NCBI GenBank assembly: GCA_015200025.1
Contig: CP054186.1
Coordinates: 2,964,643 to 3,028,642, forward strand
Length of the DNA: 64,000 bases
Direction of reading: 5' to 3'
From: Phycisphaeraceae bacterium
Lineage (GTDB): Bacteria; Planctomycetota; Phycisphaerae; Phycisphaerales; UBA1924
Positions 41,337-50,364 of the stretch are shown in pieces. A model generated the notes under the pieces. The model did not search any database and had not been told where the DNA came from. It worked only from the letters and a program-made list of their open reading frames with translations. The stretch's first letter is position 1; the number at the start of each line of letters is the position of its first letter. Made by a program: the position numbers and the translations under genes.

Positions 41337-42458
41337 CTATTGCAGGAGGATGCGCACGCCCGCGGTCTGGTCGGCCTGGACCTCGACGACGGCGCGGCCC
41401 TGGCCCACGCCACGCTTGGACGCCTCGACCACGTAGCGGCCCGGGCGGAGGTTGGGGAACGCGAAGCTGCCGTTGCGGGCGGAGGAGGTCCGGGCGACCA
41501 CCACGCCGTTGCTGCTGAGGACGACGGCGGCGTCGGCGACCGGGCCGGCGGCGGAGGCGACGCTCCCGGCGATGGCGCCGGGGCCCTGCTGCTGGCGGAT
41601 CTCGACCATCACGCGGGTCGTCAGGCCCGCGCGGACGTTCGCGGCGGCGCGGCCTTCGCCGACGCCACGCTTGGCGGCGACGACGGCGTACGTGCCCGGG
41701 CGGACGCGGGGGAAGCTGAACGCCCCGCGGGCGTTGGTCACGGTCTGGGCGACGACGACGCCGTCATGGACGAGGGCGACGCCGGCCTCGGCGACGGGGG
41801 CGCCGCCGCTGGAGACCTGCCCGACGATCGCGCCGGTGGTGGGCGCCGGGGCGCGGAGGACGATGGGGGCGCGGGTGGTCTCGCCGGCGCGGACCTCGGC
41901 GCGGGCGGCGCCGTTCCCGACGCCGCGCTTGGAGGCTTCGAGCCCGTACTGGCCCGGGCGGAGGTTGGCGAAGTCGTAGCGGCCGTCGTCGTTGGTCGTG
42001 GTGCGTGCGACGGCCTGCCCGTCACGCGAGAGGACCACGGCTGCGCCGGGGACCGGGCGACCCGCCTCGGTGGTGACCAGGCCGGCGATGGCGCCGGCGG
42101 TCTGACCGAGCCCGGGGAGGTTGAGGCGGACGCGGGTGACCTGTCCGGCGGCGACGCTGGCGCGGGCCCGGGCTCGGCCCAAGCCGTCCTTGCCCGCGAT
42201 CACCATGTAATCGCCGGCGCGGAGGCGGCCGAACTCGAACGCGCCGCGCGGGCCCGTGGTCGTCCGGGCGACTTCCGCGTCGTTGTGGTACAGGACGACG
42301 GTCGCGTCGGCGACGCCCTGCCCGTCGTGCGAGACGACCCCCGCGATGGCGCCGGGGTCGGGACGGGTTTGTGCCTGCGATGTCGCCGTGGGAAGGAATG
42401 CCGCGAAGACGCCTACGACGAGCGAAACAATCGCCCTGATTCCATGCCGTCGGTTCAT
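41337..42458 (-). CDS. Exported protein of four tandem carboxypeptidase-regulatory-like beta domains
   Basis: The 373-aa product has a signal peptide (AIVSLVVGVFAAFLPTATSQA). Four similar units of 80-90 residues follow, each starting GAIAG.V......A.V.L and containing an A..V...G.F.F..LR.G.Y.V.A.K.G.G.. core. Examples are FEFGRLRAGDYMVIAGKDGLGRARA, YDFANLRPGQYGLEASKRGVGNGAA and FAFPNLRPGRYVVEASKRGVGQGRA. This is the CarboxypepD_reg-like (Cna-B/transthyretin-like) beta-sandwich. It has no catalytic domain and probably acts as a structural or binding protein outside the cytoplasm. Start ATG 42458. A terminator follows at 41276-41307. Confidence 0.85.
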   Translation of the reverse strand: MNRRHGIRAIVSLVVGVFAAFLPTATSQAQTRPDPGAIAGVVSHDGQGVADATVVLYHNDAEVARTTTGPRGAFEFGRLRAGDYMVIAGKDGLGRARARASVAAGQVTRVRLNLPGLGQTAGAIAGLVTTEAGRPVPGAAVVLSRDGQAVARTTTNDDGRYDFANLRPGQYGLEASKRGVGNGAARAEVRAGETTRAPIVLRAPAPTTGAIVGQVSSGGAPVAEAGVALVHDGVVVAQTVTNARGAFSFPRVRPGTYAVVAAKRGVGEGRAAANVRAGLTTRVMVEIRQQQGPGAIAGSVASAAGPVADAAVVLSSNGVVVARTSSARNGSFAFPNLRPGRYVVEASKRGVGQGRAVVEVQADQTAGVRILLQ

Positions 42459-42636
42459 TGGTGGACTCCTCAGGATGCCGGGTCAAAGACAGCCGCCCGG
42501 GACGAACGCCGAGCGGAGAAACGCCGTTGGGCAGAACGATCGGGACAACCGGTATATTGCAGAATACCGGAACCGACCGTCTGTTCCGCTCATTTTGACC
42601 TGCACGGGGGCACGCCCGGCGAACAAACACGACGGT

Positions 42637-43830
42637 ATGGCTGAACAAAGCACAAACATCGGGGCGGGGTCGGCGGGGCTCCGGCTGCGTTCGCTGGACG
42701 TGTTCCGAGGGTGGGTGATGGCGTTGATGCTGGCGGTGAACCTGGCGCACGCGGGGCCGCCGTTCCCGTCGTGGTGGGGTCACGCGGGGTGGAACGAGGG
42801 TCGGCACGGGCAGGGGCTGGCGGACTTCGTGTTCCCGTGGTTCCTGTTCATCGTCGGGGCGGCGGTCCCGTTCTCGATGACGTCGGGGCGGGGGGCCTCG
42901 AAGCCTTGGGCATCGAAGATCGCGGGCGCGGCCCGGCGGGCGCTGGTGATCTACGCCCTGGGGGTGCTGATCGCGTGGTCCCGGTCGGCGGGCGACACGC
43001 TGGCCCGGCAGGGGCGGCCCATCGGGTGGTCGTCGCTCTTGGTGTGGGACATCTTGCCGCTGATCGCGCTGGGGTACCTCGTCGCGGTGCTGCTGTACGC
43101 GGGGCCGAGGTGGTCGTGGTGGGCGTTCGTGCTGGCCGTGATGGCGGGCAAGGCGTGGATCCTCCCGGACCTGGCCTCGACCGCGGGCCTGGACCGGGCC
43201 CCGTGGTCGGCGTCGAGGACGGACCTCGACGCGGACTGGCGGAACGTCGCGTGGATCGGGACGGGGATCACGCAGGGGCTCCCGGCGGCGGCGGCGACGG
43301 TGCTGGGCATGATCGCGGGGGATCTCCTCCGCCGAGCATCCACGGGCGACGTTCGCGCGGCCCGCGCGGGGTGGTGGATCGTCCTGGGCGGGGCGGGGGT
43401 GATCGTGGCGGGGGTGGTGTGGGAGCGGCTGGGGATGCCGTACAGCAAGGATTTCTTCACCCCGACGTACGTCCTGCTGAGCGCGGGGACGGGGGCGGTG
43501 CTGCTGGGGATGACGTTCCTGATCCTGGACGAGAGCCGGGCGGGCGCGTGGCGTGTCTCGCGGATGAAGGCGTCGTTCTTCGAGGTTTTTGGACGGAACG
43601 CGATCGCGCTGTACGTGGCGCACGAGGTGCTGTGGCCGACGGTGATGATGCGGTGGCGCGTGAAGGGGCCGGACGGCGACGGGCTCCTCGCGTTCGTGTC
43701 GCTGAAGGCGTGGCTGGGCGAGGCGGCGGGCCCGACGATGGGCCCGTGGCTGGCGATCGCCGCGTACGTGGGCGTGTGGTGGGTGATCCTGTGGCGGATG
43801 CACCGGCGCGGGGTGTACGTGAAGGTCTAG
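42637..43830 (+). CDS. Multi-pass acyltransferase of the HGSNAT/DUF5009 type
   Basis: ATG 42637 is chosen; the preceding part of the frame has no conserved pattern. The 397-aa protein begins LRLRSLDVFRGWVMALMLAVN, the start signature of the heparan-alpha-glucosaminide N-acetyltransferase-like family, and includes HGQGLADFVFPWFLFIVGAAVPFS. About ten hydrophobic helices span the rest. A FGRNAIALYVAHEVLW segment matches the C-terminal helices of the family. These proteins move acetyl groups across the membrane to sugars. Substrate is not determinable from sequence. It is divergent from the tandem-repeat protein gene. Confidence 0.88.
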   Translation: MAEQSTNIGAGSAGLRLRSLDVFRGWVMALMLAVNLAHAGPPFPSWWGHAGWNEGRHGQGLADFVFPWFLFIVGAAVPFSMTSGRGASKPWASKIAGAARRALVIYALGVLIAWSRSAGDTLARQGRPIGWSSLLVWDILPLIALGYLVAVLLYAGPRWSWWAFVLAVMAGKAWILPDLASTAGLDRAPWSASRTDLDADWRNVAWIGTGITQGLPAAAATVLGMIAGDLLRRASTGDVRAARAGWWIVLGGAGVIVAGVVWERLGMPYSKDFFTPTYVLLSAGTGAVLLGMTFLILDESRAGAWRVSRMKASFFEVFGRNAIALYVAHEVLWPTVMMRWRVKGPDGDGLLAFVSLKAWLGEAAGPTMGPWLAIAAYVGVWWVILWRMHRRGVYVKV

Positions 43831-43861
43831 TGGGTCACCGGGATGGGCCCTTGGGTGGGGG

Positions 43862-45307
43862 TCACGCCCCGCGGGCGGGTCCCAGGAGCGAATCGGGGTG
43901 GTCCTGAAGGAGGGCGATGATCTCGGCGAGGGCGAGGGCGGCGGTGGCCCCGTCGACGACGCGGTGGTCGCAGGCCAGGCTCAGGGGGAGCAGGTTGCCC
44001 ACGAAGATCCCGCCGTGGCGGACGACCGCGCCCGGGCGGGCGCGCCCGACGGCGAGGATGGCGGCCTCGGGGTAGTTGATGACCGGGGTCGCGAATCGGC
44101 CCGCGTGGCTGCCCACGTTGGTGATCGTGAACGTGCCGCCGATGAGGTTCTCGCGGGCGATGGCCCGCGTGCGGGCCTGCTCGGCGAAGGAGGCGATGGC
44201 CCGCCCGATCTGCAGGACGCCCAGGCGGTCGGCGTCGCGGATCACCGGGACCATCAGCCCCGAGTCCGTGTCCGTCGCGATGCCCAGGTGGATGCTGCGG
44301 TGGCGGATGATGGCGGCCTCGGCGCTCGGGTCGCCCGGGGTCTCGTCTACCGTCGCGTTGAGGGCCGCGAACGCCGGCTTGCTCAGCACCCGGCACGCCG
44401 CCGACGCGACGAACGGGAGGAAGCTGACCTTCTCGCCCGAGGCGGAGGCCAGCTTGCGGCGGAGGGCGTCGAGGGTGGAGACGTCGGCCTCGTCCATGAC
44501 GGTGAAGTGGACGGCCTGGTCGACGCTCTCGCGGAGGCGGTTGGCGATGGTGCGGCGCACGCCGCGGAAGGGCACGCGGGTCGTCTCGCCCGGGGCGGAG
44601 TAGTCGGCGACGCGAGCGGCGGCGGCGAGGTCCACCTCGGGCGCCCGCGGGGGCGTGGGGCGCGATGGGGCCGGGGTGGGGGTGGAGGTGGGGGTGGGGG
44701 CGTATGTGGTCTTTGCCGTCGGTTGAGGGGTGGGCTTGGAGCCTCCCGAGGCGGCCGACCGGACGTCCTTTTCGGTTACACGACCGGCAATGCCGGTCCC
44801 GGCGACACGGTCGATGTCGACGCCCAGGTCGCGGGCGAGCCGGCGGACCGCGGGGGTCGCGAGGGCTTTGCCGGGCTCGGGCCCTTCCTCCTTGCGCATC
44901 ATCCCGACGACGGTCCCGGCGTCCTCGCGTTCTTCCGCGGGCTCGGAGACCGGCTCGGGCGTGGCCGAGGGCGCGGGTGTGGCGGCCTTTGTGTCTTTGG
45001 CGGCGGGGGTTGGGGCGGGCGTCGCCGTCGGTGCGTTGGCCTGGGCCCCGTCGCGGACGTAGGTGACCAGGGGGTTCCCGACCTTGAGGATCTCGCCCTC
45101 GGCCCCGTGGAGGGCGGCGATGATCCCGCTGCGGGGGCTGGGGACCTCGACGACGGCCTTGTCGTGCTCCATATCGGCGAGGATGTCGTGCTCGCTGACG
45201 GCCTGCCCGGGCGCGACCCGCCACTTGAGCAGCTCGGCCTCGTGGACGCCCTCGCCCAGGTCGGGGAGGATGAAGATGCTCGGGTCGGCGGACTTGTGGT
45301 GGGCCAT
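43862..45307 (-). CDS. Dihydrolipoamide acyltransferase (E2) of a 2-oxoacid dehydrogenase complex
   Basis: Start ATG 45307. The 481-aa enzyme has one N-terminal lipoyl domain with the modified lysine in DMEHDKAVVEVPSP, a Pro/Ala/Thr-rich linker and a peripheral-subunit-binding domain (ATPAVRRLARDLGVDIDRVAGTGIAGRVTEKDV). A second linker and a catalytic domain ending in the DHRVVDGA motif with its active-site His complete it. It passes the acyl group from E1 to CoA. It follows the E1beta gene with a 52-bp gap. Pyruvate or branched-chain specificity cannot be read with certainty, and no E1alpha or E3 gene is in the window. Confidence 0.93.
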   Translation of the reverse strand: MAHHKSADPSIFILPDLGEGVHEAELLKWRVAPGQAVSEHDILADMEHDKAVVEVPSPRSGIIAALHGAEGEILKVGNPLVTYVRDGAQANAPTATPAPTPAAKDTKAATPAPSATPEPVSEPAEEREDAGTVVGMMRKEEGPEPGKALATPAVRRLARDLGVDIDRVAGTGIAGRVTEKDVRSAASGGSKPTPQPTAKTTYAPTPTSTPTPAPSRPTPPRAPEVDLAAAARVADYSAPGETTRVPFRGVRRTIANRLRESVDQAVHFTVMDEADVSTLDALRRKLASASGEKVSFLPFVASAACRVLSKPAFAALNATVDETPGDPSAEAAIIRHRSIHLGIATDTDSGLMVPVIRDADRLGVLQIGRAIASFAEQARTRAIARENLIGGTFTITNVGSHAGRFATPVINYPEAAILAVGRARPGAVVRHGGIFVGNLLPLSLACDHRVVDGATAALALAEIIALLQDHPDSLLGPARGA

Positions 45308-45359
45308 AGGGCGGGATTCTACCCGTCGCCGGGGCGGCCGCCGAACGCTCGCGGGGGCG

Positions 45360-46334
45360 TCAGTACGCCAGGGTCTGGGTGACGGCCTCGGCGATGCGGG
45401 GCGCATCGGGGATGTACTGGAGTTCGAGCTTGTAATACGGCATCACGGTGTCGAACCCGGTCACGCGCTGGACGGGGGCCTTGAGGTGCAGGAAGCACCG
45501 CTCCTGGATCATCGTGGCGATCTCGGAGGCCATGCTGGCGGTCCGCGGCGCTTCGCAGACGACCACGCAGCGCCCGGTTTTCTCGACGGAGGCGGCGACG
45601 GTGTCGGCGTCGTAGGGGTAGATGGTGCGGAGGTCGATGAGTTCGGCCGAGACGTCCTCGGGCAGGGTGTCGAGGGCCTTGAGGCAGTCGTGGACGGGCG
45701 CGCCCCACGAGACGACGGTGATGTCCGTGCCCTCGGAGACAACCTTGGCCTGCCCGATGGGGACCTCGTAATCGCCGTCGGGGACCTCCTCGCGGAAGGA
45801 GCGGTAGACGCGCTTGGGCTCGAAGAAGACGACGGGGTCGGGGTCGCGGATGGCGGCCAGGAGCAGGCCCTTGGCGTCGAAGGGCGTGCTGGGCATCACG
45901 ACCTTGAGCCCGGGCGTGTGGGCGTAGATCGCCTCGGGGCTGTCGCTGTGGAGCTCGGGGGCGTGGATGCCGCCGCCGACGGGGACGCGGACGACCATCG
46001 GGACGGTGATGGCCCCGCGGGTGCGGGTGCGGTATCGGGCGGCGTGGTTGGTCAGTTGGTCGTAGGCCGGCCCGAGGAAGCCCTCGAACTGGATCTCGGG
46101 GATGGGGCGCATCCCGGCCATGGCGAGCCCGATGGCGGTGCCCATGATGCCGGACTCGGCGAGGGGGGTGTCGATGACGCGGTCGGGCCCGAACTTTTTC
46201 TGGAGGCCCTCGGTGACGCGGAAGACGCCGCCGTTGAGCCCGACGTCCTCGCCGAGGCAGACGACGCGGTCGTCGCGCTCCATCTCGTGGGCAAGGGCCG
46301 CGGTGATCGCCTGGACGAGCGTCAGTTGTGCCAT
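45360..46334 (-). CDS. 2-oxoacid dehydrogenase E1 component, beta subunit
   Basis: Start ATG 46334. The 324-aa protein has the transketolase-like fold of E1beta: RVVCLGEDVGLNGGVFRVTEGLQKKFGPDRVIDTPLAESGIMGTAIGLAMAG, with the conserved Glu in the GEDV stretch. The transketolase C-terminal domain follows (DITVVSWGAPVHDCLKAL ... SAELIDLRTIYPYD). It works with an E1alpha subunit and E2 (encoded next, 52 bp downstream) to decarboxylate pyruvate or branched-chain 2-oxoacids. The expected E1alpha gene is missing at its side; a deoxyhypusine-synthase-like gene lies upstream instead. Confidence 0.93.
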   Translation of the reverse strand: MAQLTLVQAITAALAHEMERDDRVVCLGEDVGLNGGVFRVTEGLQKKFGPDRVIDTPLAESGIMGTAIGLAMAGMRPIPEIQFEGFLGPAYDQLTNHAARYRTRTRGAITVPMVVRVPVGGGIHAPELHSDSPEAIYAHTPGLKVVMPSTPFDAKGLLLAAIRDPDPVVFFEPKRVYRSFREEVPDGDYEVPIGQAKVVSEGTDITVVSWGAPVHDCLKALDTLPEDVSAELIDLRTIYPYDADTVAASVEKTGRCVVVCEAPRTASMASEIATMIQERCFLHLKAPVQRVTGFDTVMPYYKLELQYIPDAPRIAEAVTQTLAY

Positions 46335-46347
46335 AGGACGCAAGGAT

Positions 46348-46384
46348 AGCGCCCGCCCGGGCGTGGTTCACGCCGGGCGGGGCG
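46348..46384. other. Strong GC hairpin between the DHS-like and E1beta genes
   Basis: Arms of about 15 nt (from 46351, with CACGCC...GGGCGGGG on the right) form a long GC stem around GTT. There is no T-run on the minus strand, so it is not a standard terminator. It may reduce or uncouple transcription between the two leftward genes. Confidence 0.4.
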
Positions 46385-46414
46385 GTGCGCGATGGGGGGA
46401 GGGTTCCGGCGGGG

Positions 46415-47563
46415 TCAGCGGGCCCTGGAGCGTGCCTTGGCGGGCTTGGCGGCGTAGTCGGGGACGCCCGCGCCGGCCTCGAACAGCCGGGCGAAGGTGA
46501 AGCCCTTTCGGCCCTTCCAGGCCCCGCGGTGGTACGCGTCGCTCGCGAGGATCGGGAAGAGCGCCGAGATCTCCCCGAAGACCATCTGCTCGTGCACCAC
46601 GTCCACCTTGCCCCACGAGCAGGCCTCGCGGAGCGTCGAGCCCGAGAGCGCCCCGTCGCGCGAGTCGGCGACGGTCATCTGCACCGCGTACTTGTGCATC
46701 CCGATGTCCCCGCGGGCCTTCCCGCCTTTGCGCTCGTTGAGCAATTCGGCGGCGACGACGATGTCCTGCGCGAAGTTCTTGGGCACGCCCCCGCCCAGCA
46801 TCAGCAGGCCCGTGTCCTTGCACGCGAGCTTGATGTCCGTCAGCTCGCGGAAGTCCTTGCCCGAGTCGAAGGCGACCTGCCCGCGGCCTTTCTCGATGGC
46901 CTCGGTCTGCTGGAGCACGATCCCGAACCCGGCCGAGCAGTCGCTGAACGCGGGCACGAAGATCGGGACCTTCCTGAGGTACGCCGTCTTGACGAGGCTC
47001 TCGTTCTTCGCGTGGTGGCGGGCCAGGTAGGAGCCCATCGCGTGGATGAACTCGCGGCTGCTGTACGCGCCGGGCTCGAACGCGTTGAAAATCTCATGGG
47101 TCTTGGCGTCGCACGCCCGCAGGTCGTCCTCGTCGATGTACGTGTCGTAGATCCGGTCGATCATCCAGTTGCGCAGCGTCAGGTCGTCCACCGGCGGGGC
47201 CTCGGGGCTCCCCGGCGCGATGTAGTGCTTGAAGCCCAGCCCCTCGAAGAAGTCCTGGTCCACGATGTTCGCGCCCGTCGAGACGATCGCGTCCACCATG
47301 TTGTGCTCGAGCAGCGTGATGATCGCCTTCTTGAGCCCCGCCGAGATCAGCGACCCCGCCAGGGTCAGGATCACCGCGCACTCCTTGTCCTTGAGCATCA
47401 TCGAGTAGATGTCGGCGGCCTGGGCGAGCGTGCGGCTCGAGTAGGCCATCTCGCGGTACGCCTTGACGATCGGGCGGGCGTCGAAGGCGGTGATGTCGAT
47501 GTGCTCGACCGGGCGGCTGAGCAGTTCTTTCTTCGTCCACTTGGCGGGCTTCCCGTGGGTCAT
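46415..47563 (-). CDS. Deoxyhypusine synthase-family protein
   Basis: ATG 47563 is chosen because GGAG lies 7 bp upstream (ATG 47575 is also possible). The 382-aa protein is a member of the deoxyhypusine synthase family: LTLAGSLISAGLKKAIITLLEHNMVDAIVSTGANIVDQDF, the NAD-binding GGGVPKNFAQDIV and the catalytic-lysine motif CSWGK. Bacteria have no eIF5A substrate; bacterial members use the same chemistry on polyamines or related guanidines to make homospermidine-like products. Here the substrate is unknown. It precedes E1beta and E2 on the same strand. Confidence 0.9.
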   Translation of the reverse strand: MTHGKPAKWTKKELLSRPVEHIDITAFDARPIVKAYREMAYSSRTLAQAADIYSMMLKDKECAVILTLAGSLISAGLKKAIITLLEHNMVDAIVSTGANIVDQDFFEGLGFKHYIAPGSPEAPPVDDLTLRNWMIDRIYDTYIDEDDLRACDAKTHEIFNAFEPGAYSSREFIHAMGSYLARHHAKNESLVKTAYLRKVPIFVPAFSDCSAGFGIVLQQTEAIEKGRGQVAFDSGKDFRELTDIKLACKDTGLLMLGGGVPKNFAQDIVVAAELLNERKGGKARGDIGMHKYAVQMTVADSRDGALSGSTLREACSWGKVDVVHEQMVFGEISALFPILASDAYHRGAWKGRKGFTFARLFEAGAGVPDYAAKPAKARSRAR

Positions 47564-47672
47564 CGTGCGCTCCATGCCGGCCCGGGGTCAAACCCGGGTC
47601 GGTCGTTCGGGCCAAGCCCCCCTGGCCGTGCTCTGGTTTCGACGCGCCGGCGGGGGTGACGCCGGCGATGGA

Positions 47673-48158
47673 TTATTGTCGCGCCGCGGGCACGCCGTCG
47701 CCCTGATGGTCCACCGGGCCGGAGGCGAGATCACCCCGGCGGTAGAGGAAGACGCAGGCGGTCCCGACCAGGGCCGCCGCCGGGACCGACCACGCCAGCG
47801 CGGGGGTCAGTCGGCCCGCGGACCACAGCACCCCCAGGCTGATCCCCACCGAGGTCCACATCGCCGCCAGCACCCAGCACCGCGCCCGGCGGGTGAAGGG
47901 TCGCTCGCCGTCGATGATCCGCATCGAGGGCCCCAGCCAGCGGTTGCGCAGCACCCGCTCCTCGAGCCACGGGCAGCTCTTCGAGAAGCAGTACGAGGCC
48001 AACAGCACGAAGATGAACGTCGGGAGCCCGGGGATGAAGACCCCCGCCAGCCCGATCCCCGCCAAGACCAGCCCCAGCGACGCCAGCGCCCACCGCCAGG
48101 GGGTGAATCGGGCGAGCCCGCGCGGGGCGGTGATGGTCTGTACAGAGGCCCGGCTCAT
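47673..48158 (-). CDS. YbaN/DUF454-family small membrane protein
   Basis: This 161-aa protein has the DUF454 signature. It begins WRWALASLGLVLAGIGLAGVFIPGLPTFIFVLLASYCFSKSCPWLEERVLRNRWLGPSM. Two or three further hydrophobic helices follow (RARCWVLAAMWTSVGISLGVLW; PALAWSVPAAALVGTACVFLYRR). It is expected in the cytoplasmic membrane. The family function is unknown. Start ATG 48158. It lies between the DHS-like gene and the zincin-PDZ gene, both on the same strand; no overlap or obvious operon link is seen. Confidence 0.85.
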   Translation of the reverse strand: MSRASVQTITAPRGLARFTPWRWALASLGLVLAGIGLAGVFIPGLPTFIFVLLASYCFSKSCPWLEERVLRNRWLGPSMRIIDGERPFTRRARCWVLAAMWTSVGISLGVLWSAGRLTPALAWSVPAAALVGTACVFLYRRGDLASGPVDHQGDGVPAARQ

Positions 48159-48222
48159 CGCATAACTCTATTCGCCGTCGGGCGATCCGACGATCACGCC
48201 GGGGCGGGTTTTTCACCGCGGA

Positions 48223-49773
48223 TCACGGCTTCGCGATGAGTTTGAACGCGACGTCCTCGATCGACCGCCCGCGGCGGATCTCCAGCCGGACGGTGTCGCC
48301 CGGGCGGTACCCCGAGAGGACCCGGACCATCTCGGCCATCTCGCGCACGGGCTTGCCGTCGATCGTGCGGATCACGTCGCCCAGGCGGACCTCGCCCTCG
48401 ACGCCCCGCGCCGACGAGGGACGCCGGCCCAGGCGCCCCGGCTCGGGCGGTCCGATGGCGGTGACGCGGCACCCGTCGCCGTCGCCCGCCTCGACCTCGA
48501 GCCCCAGGCTCGCCATCCCGCGGGTGATCTCCTCGGGGACCTCGGGGAGCGCCCGGATCCACGCCCGCCACGCCTTGTCGAGGTCCTTGGCCGGCACCCC
48601 CAGCACGTGCTCGAAGGACCTGACGCCCGTGGGGTCGGCGTCGAAGTTCGCGGTGTAGTGGGCGTACCAGGCGCCGAGCTTGCCCTGGGCGTCGAGCCAC
48701 TGGAAGAGCGTGCGGGCCGCCGCGTAGTTCGCCAGCGGGCTGGACGCGACGAACCGCTCGTGCGGCATCGAGGCCAGCGCGGCGATCGTCGGGAGCGAGC
48801 CGAACCGCTCGCGGCGTTTGACGATGTTGGTCCGCCAGGACGAGACGGGGACGATCAGGTCCGGGCCCCCCGCGCCCGCGGGGTCGGGGATCACGTCGAA
48901 ATCTTCGACGAGGCTGCACAAGCCTTCCTGGATGTAGATGGGGTGACGCTGCCCGAGGCGCGTGGTGTGGCGCCAGTGCAGGACGTGGAGGAACTCGTGG
49001 CGGAGCGTGGCGCCCAGGTCCTGCGAGACCAGTCGCTTCTCGTCGTGGCTGTAGGCCCCGCCCACGGCCCCGGCGCCGGTGAGCGAGGCGGGCCCGTAGG
49101 TCAGGACGCTCCATTTGACGAACCCTTCGCGCCGGGGCAGCACGACGGTCACCCACGGGTCGTCCTTGGATTCGGGGGCTTCCATCATCCCCGGGAAGAG
49201 CGTCCGGCGGGCCCAATGGTCGACGAGGGCGATCTCGCGGCGGGCCTGCGCGCGGGCCTTCTCGTCGAAGGAGGAGAGCACGACGATGCGGAGCCCCTCG
49301 TCGCGTTCCTCGTGCATGGGCCCGCCGAAAAACTCGCGGGCCAGGCGCACGTCGGTGTCGATCCGCCTCGCGAGGATCTCGGGCCACGCGTCGATCAGGG
49401 CCCGGTACCCGGGGTGGTCGCGCAGGCGGTTGAGGTAGGTGTCACGCCGGAGGGTGTGCAGGTCGCTGAACCCGCGCTCGACCGACTTGACGAGCCATTC
49501 GAGGGCTTCGTCCCCGCGGCCCGTGACCGCCGACACGCACGCGAGGTTGTAGTACGGGACGAACCCGCCCTCGCCCGCGTCGATCTGCTCGAGCAGGAGC
49601 CGCTCGGCCTGCGGCCAATCCTTGCGGTCGATCGCGGCGTACACACGGTCGGCCCGGGCCGGGTCTTTCGCCGCACGGCGGGGCGGTTCTTTCGTGTCGT
49701 CCGGCTGCGCCGGCGTGATCGCCGCCGCCGCCGCGAGCCACACCGACGCCGCGAGGAGCCCGATCGACCTCAT
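48223..49773 (-). CDS. Exported HExxH metallopeptidase-like protein with a PDZ domain
   Basis: This 516-aa protein has a signal peptide (LLAASVWLAAAAAITPAQ) and a short TPR-like helical region (about 40-120). A gluzincin-like domain with the zinc motif LRHEFLHVLHW, a following Tyr/Glu helix (YIQEGLCSLVEDFD) and helices to about 400 comes next. The last 90 residues form a PDZ domain (EVRLGDVIRTIDGKPV, GYRPGDTVRLEIRRG). It probably acts outside the cytoplasm as a protease or peptide-binding protein. Its ATG overlaps the purN stop (ATGA), although the two functions are unrelated. Confidence 0.85.
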   Translation of the reverse strand: MRSIGLLAASVWLAAAAAITPAQPDDTKEPPRRAAKDPARADRVYAAIDRKDWPQAERLLLEQIDAGEGGFVPYYNLACVSAVTGRGDEALEWLVKSVERGFSDLHTLRRDTYLNRLRDHPGYRALIDAWPEILARRIDTDVRLAREFFGGPMHEERDEGLRIVVLSSFDEKARAQARREIALVDHWARRTLFPGMMEAPESKDDPWVTVVLPRREGFVKWSVLTYGPASLTGAGAVGGAYSHDEKRLVSQDLGATLRHEFLHVLHWRHTTRLGQRHPIYIQEGLCSLVEDFDVIPDPAGAGGPDLIVPVSSWRTNIVKRRERFGSLPTIAALASMPHERFVASSPLANYAAARTLFQWLDAQGKLGAWYAHYTANFDADPTGVRSFEHVLGVPAKDLDKAWRAWIRALPEVPEEITRGMASLGLEVEAGDGDGCRVTAIGPPEPGRLGRRPSSARGVEGEVRLGDVIRTIDGKPVREMAEMVRVLSGYRPGDTVRLEIRRGRSIEDVAFKLIAKP

Positions 49774-50342
49774 CGTTCACCCCCCAGCAGCCGGCGCAGG
49801 GCCTCCGGGTACGCGCGGCACTCGGCCCCGAAGACCCGGGCCGCCAACGTGTCGGGCGTGTCCCCCGGCACGACCGGGACCGACTCTTGGAGCACGATCG
49901 GCCCGGTGTCGTAGCGGTCGTCGCAGAGGTGGACGGTGCACCCGGATTCGCGCTCGCCCGCGCGGAGGACGGCCTCGTGGACGCGGCGTCCGTACATCCC
50001 GGGCCCGCCGAACTTGGGGAGAAGGGCCGGGTGGATGTTCACGACCTTGCCCTCGAACCCCGGGGGGATATGGACTTTCTTGAGGTACCCCGCGAGGGCG
50101 ACCCACGCCACACCCGCCCCGCGGAGGATCGACGCGAGCCGGTCCGCGGGGATCTCGCCGGGCTCGACCACGACGGGCAGGCCCCGGTCTCGGGCGCGCT
50201 GGGCCCCGACGCCTTCCTTCGACGCGACCACGAGGGTGATCTTGGCGCGGAGCTCGCCGCGGTCGATGGCGTCTTGAAGGTTGAGGAGCGTGCGCCCGCC
50301 GCCGGAGATCATCACCGCGATCGGGGTGACGGGTTGAGGCAT
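49770..50342 (-). CDS. purN: Phosphoribosylglycinamide formyltransferase
   Basis: This 190-aa enzyme transfers the formyl group of 10-formyltetrahydrofolate to glycinamide ribonucleotide, the third step of purine synthesis. The GART signatures are present: IAVMISGGGRTLLNLQDAI (phosphate binding), VALAGYLKKV, the catalytic region VVNIHPALLPKFGGPGMYG and VHLCDDRYDTGPIVLQESVPV. Start ATG 50342. It overlaps the next gene (zincin-PDZ) by 4 bp and is separated from the STAS gene upstream by about 22 bp, so the four genes 51116 to 48223 may share one transcript. Confidence 0.94.
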   Translation of the reverse strand: MPQPVTPIAVMISGGGRTLLNLQDAIDRGELRAKITLVVASKEGVGAQRARDRGLPVVVEPGEIPADRLASILRGAGVAWVALAGYLKKVHIPPGFEGKVVNIHPALLPKFGGPGMYGRRVHEAVLRAGERESGCTVHLCDDRYDTGPIVLQESVPVVPGDTPDTLAARVFGAECRAYPEALRRLLGGER

Positions 50343-50364
50343 GGTGGCTCCCGGCCCTTGGCCC

